Positions 45,203-55,079 of a stretch of DNA of 64,000 nucleotides are shown piece after piece. The stretch's first letter is position 1. Each line of letters opens with the position of its first letter. The position numbers were made by a program, and so were the translations under genes. The notes under the pieces were generated by a model, which saw only the letters and a program-made list of their open reading frames with translations, made no database searches and was not told the origin of the DNA. Source of the DNA: Diphasiastrum complanatum (taxonomy: Eukaryota > Streptophyta > Lycopodiopsida > Lycopodiales > Lycopodiaceae); NCBI GenBank assembly GCA_029204225.1, contig CM055099.1:58289982-58353981 (forward strand), read 5' to 3'.

Positions 45203-46895
45203 GTACTCATGCTTTGCCTGGTTTGCATGATTGCTTGTGATACAAAGAGCTGATTGCTCGAGAAGGAACCTTTCTTTTGAAGGCTGACGCCATCAAACAA
45301 AGAGGACTACAGAATCTGTGGGGCGGATTCGCAGTTCAAGTACTTGCACATGAACGACAACGAAATGACTCGATGTTTGCAAAGGATGGATGGCTAGCCT
45401 GTTTCTTGGGTTAGTTTCATTTGCGACAATGCCCACCAGACACAAGCAGGAAGTCAAAAGTTGGAAAGGGCAATTTCAGGGGAGATCTTCTATGGAGCAG
45501 TTGGTCTTCAGTTGGGACGGCCACCTTTAGAACTGAAACTCACTGAGCATGGGTGATATCCAGTACCAGTTGGGTTTTTCCTCAAAGGGGAAAGACTAGG
45601 ATCCTCTTCAGAGATTGGCAACAAGTTGGATCGAGCCATAATCCTAGCAGATGGGAAGCAAAGTGTTGGAAAGGCTTTGTGTCCAAAGAACTCTACTCTA
45701 AGTCCGGTCAGCTGATTTTATAAGTAAGAGGGGAACTATCACACACACCTCTCTCTTGGGGCAAATTTTGAATGAAAGTTGATCAAAACGGAGGCAAATT
45801 TAAGGTGACCTAGCCATACTCACACTAGGAGACTGGCAAACTTTGGACCTAATAAGTTGACAAGCTTTTTTTGCGGAATGGAAAGTTTGTTATAGTCTTT
45901 CTCTGGACCAACAATGATGAGGAAACATATGAGTACGCTAGCTTGTGTTACGTGTAAGGAAGCTGATCAATGAAGGAATTGTGAAAGTTGAGACTTGCAT
46001 GAGAGACTTGGTACTTTGAATGGACTCTAAGGGACAGTTCGTGTTGAGATCCGAGTAGTGCAAACTCTGGGTGCATGTGTCTGATTCAAAGAGAGCTACT
46101 TGAAGCCAAGCTCGATGTACAGTTCTTGTTTTGACTGTGAGGCAACAGACCAGTGATGGAATTGTGAAAGTCAAGTTTTGCATGACGGACATGGTGCTTC
46201 AGACAAACGCGAAGAGATAGTTCATATGCGGATCAAACTGGTGCGACTCTTTGGCTCTCCACGAGGTCAATGGTTACATTTGGGCTGATTCAAAGAGCCA
46301 CTTCAAGCTAAGTGAGATGTGCATTGCGGAGTACTCAATCTTTGCCTACCTTTAGGAGCTAAGAAGAAAAAATATCAAGGTCAGGCTAGGACAAGGAGAG
46401 AAATCCAGACGCAAAAGCAACAAAGCATGCAGTGGACCATAAAGTGGGCAATCAAACGATAAATCCTTTGGCTCAGGGAGCCTTGATACCTGTGTAGAAC
46501 TGATCAAATCTGGAGCTTAGGGAGATCAACACAAAGTGCATCAAGGACAAATCAGGAGCTCAAAGAAGTTCCAAAGTCAAAAGTCAGAAGCGACAGGGGC
46601 GAACATTTCACAGAAAGGCCTCTGTCACCAGTTAATAAAGTCCTTGGGTTTTACGTAAGCAATATAAAATCTACGCTTTTCCCAGACAAAGAGATATTTT
46701 CAAGTTATGTAATTTTTCATTACAAAGAGCTGAGCCTCCGACTTGTGGTTTGCCAGCTTTAATGTTAATAAAAAGTGGCCAGAAAATTGAGTAGTGTGCC
46801 AAGTAGCTTAAATGTATAGTTATTTTAATTGGGAGACACATTTACTTTAATCTGACATCTGATGAGGACATCAGATTTTATAAAGGTGGGGTGGA
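45203..46895 (+). other. Non-coding interior of element B
   Basis: No gag, protease, RT or integrase motif is seen in any frame. An inverted copy is at 62460-63640. The end carries TTTTACGTAAG (near 46650), the CTGATGAGGACATCAG hairpin and the purine tract. Confidence 0.6.
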
Positions 46896-47316
46896 TGTTG
46901 TAAAGCTACCTTTACAAGCTTTACTTCCGACGCCACTAGCGCCAGTAGCGCCCATGCTGCTCCCGGCGCCACTGTGACCAGAATCCAGCCGGCGCCAAGT
47001 TCCTATGGCTGAAAATCTTTGATCGGTTCTAATGAAGTCCAGAGAGCTCAGATTGATGTGCAATCAACTCACATGATCTAGGCATGATTAAAGGAAGCCT
47101 GGGAATCAATCAATTCTAGAGAGAGAAAACATGCTTTACCAGCCTGGGTAGAGTACTTGGTATGAGGGGAGGTGGCGAATCCCACCAATACTATAAAGGA
47201 GTGCTGGTTGCGACTCAGGGCGAGCTCCAACCAAGTCTCAACCTCCCTTGCTGGAATGTTGTCTTGGCACTCGCCTTGGCATACCAGCGCCCCGGAGACT
47301 AGGGTCGGTCACACAC

Positions 47317-47950
47317 TGTTGCGCCGGCGCCTCAAAGGGCGCTTGGACTTGAGCGGTGGTCCTTCCACTTGGACCAGTCCCGGAGGCGAAACCGAAATGG
47401 TAATCATCCCCAAGGATCAACTTTATTAGATTTGCAAGAGGTTACATTCATACATACACTGACCGATCTCGGGGCCATCAACACGTGCTAGGCATTGTGC
47501 CTGGCTCGTGCTGGTAGAGGGAGCTGAGACCTGGCGACTGGATTCCTAGCGCTGATTGAGCTGCCCAAGTTTCTGTCTGCCGGACCCCCCCTATAGTTCT
47601 ATTGTGATTCGGTGCACCCCCTCTGGTTTGAAACATAGTGCTTTCTGGTAAAGCACGCTTTTCAGGACTTAGTTTTTATTTTGCTGATTAAGCCTGGCAA
47701 GCCTGGCAAAATCAGTCTGGCTCCCGAACATGGGTCCCGGGAGCCGTCCCGACGGTCGAATCAACTTTCTTTCCTGACTAGGCCATGACTCGAGCTCCAG
47801 AGCTAGCTCATGACTTGTCACTACTTGACTGGCTCACCACAGGTCGGAGGCTCAGTCCTTGACGTTCTAACTTACTCTGGGACGTTAGAGAGTGTCACCC
47901 CTTTGAGTCTTACAGGGCACGCTGGGTGCACCCGAGTCAGCTTTACAACA
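47317..47950 (-). repeat. Inverted solo LTR of family A (A4, internally deleted)
   Basis: It starts TGTTGCGCCGGCG and ends AGCTTTACAACA on +, the reverse of LTR A, with about 290 bp missing inside (join near 47364). CACAC flanks both ends (47312-47316, 47951-47955). It lies in the 3' LTR of element B. Confidence 0.9.
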
Positions 47951-48683
47951 CACACTTGAAATGTAACTTTCTCAGATTTATGGATTTTCCTCAAACTGAC
48001 TCTGATTACCTTCTGGGTTTCAGTGTTCGGTAAAAGCGCCAGTTGTAAGGCCGCTTCAAACTTTTTAATTTGGCACATAGCTGAGGGTCGTATCCCGGGA
48101 ACCCAGCGGTATGCCGTCGGGACCATTCGGTCTGTGGCGCCAGTGGTATGCTGTCAGAACCATTTGGTCCAAGAACTGGTTGTCTCCATATCTGTCATGA
48201 CTTGTGGTTCTGAGTGTTCCTTGTATGAACGTGAATGGGTTAAGCTCTTGGGGAATGAGCTGTAACCTGTCGGTTGAGTTGGATGGCTTGCTTGGGTGGA
48301 AGTTACCTGTTTATGGCTGTCCAGTCTGGAGTGGCGCCAGGTTGGCTTCCAGCGCTTGTGACGAAGCTTTCAGCTGGTTAAGTCTGATGTAAGTCAGACC
48401 GCTTGCTTGGAATGGATGTTACTCGTTTGTAACAAAGCTTGAAGTTGGTTAAGTTTGATGTATGTCAGGCGGCTTGCTTGGAGGGAAGTCACCCACATTG
48501 GGACTCCCGATCTGACATGGCGCCAGGTTGGATCTTAATGTTGGTTTCTGAACTTCCAGTTGGTTAAGTCTGATCGTTGTGGGCAAGTTGGCTGCTTGTA
48601 TGTCAAGTGGGTTTGGATGACAAGAGTTGAAGGCTGGGAAGCTAAGTCGTGGTTCCCGGCTCCTTTGGGATGCTTGCGCTACA

Positions 48684-49396
48684 GGTATGTTCCATCTTGA
48701 AAAGTGATAAGTGTAGCTAGTGGCATTAAGCAAGGAAGGCTTTTTAAGTTGGATGCTAATGTGGCCATTGAAAGTATGAATAAGTTAGGGAGGAGTTGAC
48801 TCAAGTGGAGCTTTGGCATAAAAGATTAGGCCATTAATCTTCAATCAATGGAGTCCATGGCATCAAAGGAGCTAGCTCTTGGCCTACCAAAATCATTCAA
48901 GAAGTGTGGCAAAGTGTGTGATGCATGTGACCTTGCAAAGTCACATAAGACTTCCTACAAGAGATCTTTGACAAGGTCTACTTCATCCTTGGATCTTATT
49001 CATTCAGATGTACATGCTTTTTCTCATGAAAGTAATGGAGGTGCCCTAATGTATGTGACTTTCATAGATGATTGTACTAGATTCACTTGGATTGAATTAT
49101 TGTCTAAGAAAAGCCTTGTATATGAAGATTTGTAAAGTTTAAGTCTCTAGTGGAAAAGCAACTTAGTTCTTGCATTAAAGTTGTCTAAGATGTGATAATG
49201 GAGGGGAGTATATCTCCAACAAGATGAGAGACTTTTGTGAGATAAATGGCATTAAGAGAGAGCTTACTTGTTCCTACACCCCCCAACAAAATGGGGTGGC
49301 TGAGAGGAAAAATAGGAGCCTTTGTGAATGTGCAAAGTCTGTAAGACTTGATGCATCTCTACTCATCTCTTTTTGGGGGGAGGCCATAACTTGTGC
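48684..49396 (+). pseudogene. copia-D pre-integrase and integrase
   Basis: It continues copia-D after element B: ELTQVELWHKRLGHLNLQSM (broken by a stop), CGKVCDACDLAKSHK with the zinc-finger Cys pair, DLIHSDVHAF and FIDDCTRFTWIELL with the first Asp block, and finally TPQQNGVAERKNRSLCECAKSV with the catalytic Glu. The sequence breaks off near 49396 and gypsy sequence begins. Frames are interrupted at 49135 and 49224. Confidence 0.85.
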
Positions 49397-51015
49397 AAAA
49401 TTGTGAGTGTGATTATTCTTTTAGTCTACTTCATTTTGCCAAATGATTTATTTTGTTTGAAAGGCATTGTTGATGGACATGAAATTAGTATTTTAGTGGA
49501 CAGTGGATCTACTCATAATTTTTTTAACTCTAGTCTTGTGCAGAAACTCAACCTGAAAACTGAAGCCAGTAACCATAGATATCGAGTATATCTAGCTTCA
49601 TGTGCGGAGTTGGAGACGTGGGATGTTAAAGTTCCAAGACTTGCAGTTTGGAACCAAGATTATAGAGAGTTAATAGATTCCATGTTTTAGATTTAGCACA
49701 TACGGACATAATTCTAGGATATGAGTGGTTATTTAATAAGCATCTTGAGATGATTTTGAGAAGCATGCTCTCTCTTTTCAAGAGGGTAATGAAATAGTTA
49801 CTTTGTTTGAAATATGTACATCCATCTGGGATGAGTTCATTTGCTAATGTAATGGAAATTTTTGATTCGTAGTATGAAACTTATTCTTTATTTGCTAAGC
49901 CAATTTTGGATTTATCTGAAATGCATCTAAGTAGTTGTGAATTGTCAAAGATTCTTAACTCTATAGACTTAGATCAAAAGCAAAGTTAGAAGAATAAGAT
50001 ATTGTCTGAATTTAAAGATGTATTTCTAGAAGAATTACCTCTTGGAATACCACTGTCCAGATCGGTAGACCATAAGATAGAGTTGATTCCAGGTAGTCAC
50101 CCTATCTCTAGACAACCTTATAGGTTCTCTCAAAAAGAAGAGATAGAGATTACTAAGCAAATTGAAAATTACTTAAAGATCATGGGTAATATTCGACCAA
50201 GTAAGTCACCTCGGGGTGCTCCTGTTCTTCTTAAATCGAAGAAAGATGGAGGCTTCAGGTTGTGTGTGGACTACAAGGAGTTGAATAAGGAAACTATTGA
50301 AAAAAAAAACCTTTACCTCGTATGGATGATCTGGTAGATTGATTAGGTGGAGCTAAACACTTCACAAAGATATATCTTAGAACCAGATATCATCAGATTA
50401 GGATTCATCCAAATGATGTGCAAAAGACTAGTTTTTGGACGATATGCGATCATTATGAATTTTTTGTGCTTCCTTTTAGGTTGATGAATGCACCAGCTAC
50501 GTTCCAACATATGATGAACGATCTTTTTCGTCCATATCTAGGGAAGTGTGTGGTTGTATTCTTAGAAAACATTCTCACCTACAATAGGACGAAGATTATG
50601 CAAAAGTGGCAGCACTTTTAAATAATTTGACTAAAGGCAGAGTTAATAAAAAGAAAAAGAGAGGTCAACCTAGTGAGCCTATTGAGTGGAATGATGAATC
50701 GAACCAATGCTTTGAGAAACTCAAGCAAAATATGGTTGATTCAGCTCCTATTTTACAGATTGTAAATCCTGATATACCTTACGTCGTGCGAACTGACGTG
50801 AGTGATTGGAAAAATAGGGGCAGTTCTTCTACAAGAGGATAGGCCAATAGTGTTTGAAAGCAAGAAACTCACGGGGCCTCGGTTGCATTACACAAGTCAA
50901 GAGGAGTTATTTTCTATGATACATGCACTTAAAACTTGGAGGCATTACCTTTATGGTAGTCAATTTATAGTGTATACAGATCACCAGCCTCTAAATCACT
51001 TCTCGGTCTAGTTGA
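49397..51015 (+). pseudogene. Ty3/gypsy protease-RT-RNase H fragment (gypsy-E)
   Basis: 49397-49690: protease with ILVDSGSTHNFFNS. 50002-50337: RT N-terminus ([41 protein letters not shown]). 50418-50621: RT with LPFRLMNAPATFQHMMND, but the catalytic YxDD block reads FLENIL, so both Asp are lost. 50606-51011: RNase H (LKTWRHYLYGSQFIVYTDHQPL). There are multiple frame changes. Its left end abuts copia-D integrase without a recognisable LTR. Confidence 0.83.
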
Positions 51016-51289
51016 CTTCAGAAGCAGATTTGAACAAAGGTTTTGAAAAAGGTGTTGTGATAAAACTGCTGTGTGTAAGAAAAAAGACGGCTCGGTCAAG
51101 ATGTGAGACTCTCGACTCGATCGAGACCTAACTTGGAGACTCGATTGAGATGACATTGAGAACTCTAATTTTGCGTGATACGAGATGAGTTGAGTCTCGC
51201 ACAATGGGACTAACATAAATAGTGTGTTTTGTACCTCTTGTTTGATCACAACTTTCTCACATAGATCAGTAGAGAAAGTTTGCATGACT

Positions 51290-51502
51290 TGCAAGAAAAA
51301 GGCTAAAAATTCAACATGCATGACTGCCTCTTGACCATAAATGAGGTGGAAGGGTGTGACCTTTTTGGGAGTTGTACGATATGCCCAGATGGCTGAGAAC
51401 AACTTGGTTTCCCAATCTGACCTACTTTTCTTAACTATCTTCGTTACAATCTTGCAGATAGTTTTGTTAGTGGATTCCGCTTGACCATTACATCGGGGGT
51501 AG
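51290..51502 (-). pseudogene. Ty3/gypsy integrase fragment
   Basis: On the minus strand a short piece reads NGQAESTNKTICKIV and FSAIWAYRTTPKKVTPFHLIYGQEAVMHVEF, the end of a gypsy integrase core including its catalytic Glu region. It begins exactly at the edge of the 51503-52031 LTR, so that LTR inserted into, or recombined with, this integrase. Confidence 0.75.
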
Positions 51503-52031
51503 TGTTAGAATCCCCATCGTTGTGCCGGTCATTGCTAAAGTACAAACAGGTGACGAATGCTACATTATCGCCCACCCAGCCATAGAGGTACTGCAACCTC
51601 ATCCCCGTGCACTGGAGTTATAGACCATCGTCAAGCAAGCTCGGATCTCATGTAAGCCATGGTGTCCCATACCACCATGCCTTACCCTCGACCCTCGCCT
51701 ACCTACATCTTGAGGTCTAGATAATCGTCCTGACTTGACCACCAGTGGAAGAGCTCTTCATTCTCCAAGAGAAAATGAATGTCAAGCTCATGGAGATCCA
51801 CCTCTATATACATAGTCTTGGTGGGTAGTCTCCATCCATAGGAGTCACGCATGACCAAACGACACGCGACAGTTGTGCACACTGACGCGGGACCATACAA
51901 TGAGTCACCACGTGCCAATAAGACATTGATGCGTGGCACCCAAAAGATCTATAGCTCTAGATCAGCGTTCCGTCCCATAAAGAGACTGTCACCTCAAGTT
52001 TCCTATTGCGTGCCCTTATAGGTATGTAACA
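51503..52031 (-). repeat. 529-bp LTR (family K)
   Basis: On + it runs from TGTTAGAATCC to ATGTAACA. On the minus strand a purine tract (AAAGGGGGAGGGAA, complement of 52032-52045) precedes TGTTAC, so it is the 3' LTR of the gypsy remnant at 52126-53711. No partner LTR was found. Confidence 0.7.
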
Positions 52032-52125
52032 TTCCCTCCCCCTTTAAGAGTCTCCTGCTAAAGGAAGCAAACTAGGTAAGTTCAGTTTAGATAATCCTCT
52101 CTCCCAAGTGTCCTCATCATCTGAC

Positions 52126-53711
52126 TTACCTTTCCAACATACGAGAAATTAAAAAACCAAAAGGTTTCTCAATCAGACGATCCATAAGATCATCCATCCT
52201 AGGTAAGGAATATTTGTTCTTGATGGTTAAATCATTTAACTTTTTAAAGTCACCACACAAAATTAAAAGGATTGGTGCTCCCCAAGGGGACTTACTAGAC
52301 CAAATATGGCCCATCCTAAGGAGTTCTTGTAACTACTTCGAAATTTCATCCTCTTCCTGGATGCTAATCTTGTATGGAAAAAGAGATACAGGCAGGCTTT
52401 CAGAAAGCAACTCTATCTGAAGGTCAACACTCCTTTGGGGAGGTAGGCCATCAAGGAGTTTATCATGAAAAACATTTTTACTCTTGCCTAAGTTTGCTAA
52501 ATATTATTCCTTCAAGTGAATAAACACTTAAGGGATTATTTACAAGCACATTCAAAGGCAAATGTGATCAATCAATATTTAGACTCTGGACTGCATGGTC
52601 ATCCACGTAAACTTCTTCTTTAAAAAAGAAAAGATAAACTGTATTACCAAAATCTTTCAAATATTCAGCAACTTCTAAAGCAAAAACCATAGGATTAAAA
52701 GGCCCATTTACATCGTCTATGAAAAAGGAAATACTGTGAGTAACGTAACCCTTTCTTACAGACTCATTTTTAAAATAAAACCATTCTTTTCCTAAGATTA
52801 TGTCTACGCGATCCAAATTCTAGGGGTTCAACATAATCTTGAATCTGAAGCGGCAGCTGAGGAACAAGCTAATCCCAAGCTTGCCGATCTTCCCTCGCCG
52901 ATGCCATCACACCACATGCAAGTCATTACTTGGCGCGGTAGCCGCCTTGAGCTTCTGCACCAGTTTAGCATTTATGAAGTTATGTGTGGAACCATCATAA
53001 AAAAGAATAGTCACAACTTGGCGTCCTACGATTCCACTCATATGAATGAGATCGTGGAGGCCAAAAACAACTGTATTAAAACCACAATTTTTGCAATTAG
53101 TGCCATCCTTAAAGGATAAATCAACAAGAAAAATATCAGAACTACTTGGTGCTTTAAAAGATTTAGGTTGCCCGCCAAACTTCTTTTGCCTTGTCTTCAA
53201 GCAATCTTTCGAAAGATGCCCCTTCTCCATATAGGAAAGGCACAAGCCATTAGTTCTCGCCTTGTCGTAGTCTGCGCGATCCAACTTGACGCGCTTTTTT
53301 CCACCTTGGGAATCGATGTCAATGCTCGAAATCATCCAACACCAAAAGAAAAGTCATTTTAAAGGCTTCCTGAAAAGCATCCCATCATGTAGAAGGAACA
53401 CCAACCCTCTCCTTCAGATCTTGCCACCATGTAAATGCCTTACTGCATAAAAACATGAGAGTAGAAGTGATAAAATGAGTATTCCACAATCGACAATACA
53501 ACATCAAAAAGCCGGTCCTTTTTGTCAAGAATTCCGAATTGAACATTGCGTCGAAGAATGCCACTCTTGCTCGGTCGCGTCATGCTTGACTTGCATGTCC
53601 AGGATTTGGTTTTGCAGCAAGTTCAAAGCTTGAACAAGGTAATTAGTATCTCCATCAGGAGGAGGAGGTGGTGAAGAGGGTCCTTCACCCGAGGGCATAG
53701 TAGGATCCATG
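52126..53711 (-). pseudogene. Ty3/gypsy gag-protease-RT remnant (gypsy-G)
   Basis: Minus order: gag start at 53711 (Pro/Gly-rich MDPTMPSGEGPSS, then a coiled NLLQNQILDMQVKHDATEQ). 53335-52907: zinc-knuckle remnant (CLSYMEKGHLSKDC, first Cys pair altered) and protease where the usual D-S-G reads YDGSTHNFINA. 52816-52568: a protease tail with DIILGKEWF. 52314-52126: an RT fragment ([32 protein letters not shown]). The rest of pol is deleted before the purine tract at 52045. Confidence 0.75.
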
Positions 53712-53788
53712 GCGCTCTAAGGAAGGAGACAAAGGAAAAACAACAAGGGCTTCACAACAAAGTGGCTTAGGGAGCTTTTGTATGGACA

Positions 53789-55051
53789 TGTCGTACTATA
53801 CCAACAGGGTTAATATAGATTTTATAGTAAATAATGTCGTTCCCACAAAGGACGGCGTTAGAAAGTTATGTTTTTGGTACAATTTATGACAAGTGATTTT
53901 GAGTGTTATTTTGGTTGTCGACAGACATTAAAAAGTAACCAGTAACTTATGTTTGGGATGGGTAATGTTAATAAATTCAGAACAACAATCTGGCCTCTAT
54001 CGAATTGAATGAAGCACGTTCTATAGATGAGATGTTATCAGAGTAGTATAGCAGTACTACACTCTGGCTGATTAAGGTGTCAATAGAGAATCAAGAATTG
54101 TTTATTCGTGATTGTGCAGACAATTAATTAATCGCGTTCGCGAACTATTCGTTTCTAGACAGAAGTCCTCAACAACTAAAGCCCAAATTAATGGTTAAAG
54201 GACACGAAGAGTTTTAGAACACGTTAGAAACTTATGTCAATGCCAATCAGGAAAACAGATCAAAGACTCAATTCTTTAGACAGGGACTGTCATCTCATAT
54301 GTATACATACATCTTTATTCAATGATCGTGCTAGACTATACCAAAGATAGTCGTTATTCGAGTGCCGAAAAGAAAGTATTCGCGACAGACGAATAAGATG
54401 GTTTTAAGACAGTGCTTTAGAGCATGCTTTACGAAAACATAACAAACGACTGTAATGCACTAGAGCGTCTGTCTGATCAGAGAGTAATTCACGTAATGCA
54501 CTAGAGCGTTAGAGATTGTTAGCAGACTCAAGATCACTCACACTCAGCAGTGCAGAGAACAGAGATAAGAGAGAATAACTCACAGAACTCTATTCACTTA
54601 TTCAATCTCTTACATAAGCATAAACTCTTCTCTCTCGATGATCGAGACTGAAGTGTGAGATCTATATATGTTCTACGAGGAGAACAAACACACCTCTAAA
54701 ACAACAGGTGCGTCGCTCCCGCGAAAGTCTAGTTAACAATTAGACTGAAAATACGTTCAACTATACCATAGGAGTTATACTTTAACTATGAGTTAAAGTT
54801 ACTCTAGTTTAACATGTCTTTTTGTATCTAGTCATTTTGTATGGACGACCTAGTAAAGGTTATCCAAGGCAATGTCTTTTTCTTTACAGGTCTTGTCCTT
54901 AATTACAAGGCAAGTACTTAGGAGATATATTCCCGAAAAATGACTTAGGCCTCTTCATGATTTATACTTAACCAGCTCATATCTTCATTTTCGAGTATAT
55001 CATGCCATATTTATGTTGATATTCAATATTTAACATTTTCGTGGCATCACA
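53789..55051 (-). repeat. LTR of family F, inverted copy (1263 bp)
   Basis: Reverse complement of the LTR at 26910-28135, with a few indels and a short TAATGCACTAGAGCGT duplication. On the minus strand GAGGAAGGGG (purine tract) lies just upstream of its TGTGATGCCACG start, so it is a 3' LTR relative to the ORF at 55080-58017. Confidence 0.85.
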
Positions 55052-55079
55052 TATCCCCTTCCTCAAATGTGAAACGTCC

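Larger units (their letters stand above)
36300..48683 (+). mobile_element. Family B element: non-coding LTR retrotransposon with three A insertions
   Basis: 5' LTR: 36300-36734 plus 43005-43667. 3' LTR: 46896-47316 plus 47956-48683. GGTAT flanks both sides. Primer site TGGTATCAAAGC is at 43670-43681 and the purine tract GGTGGGGTGGA ends at 46895. Removing the nested insertions leaves about 4.5 kb: two LTRs near 1.1 kb and about 2.3 kb of interior without gag or pol, so it fits the LARD class. It shares leader hairpins and the pre-PPT hairpin with family A. Confidence 0.88.
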
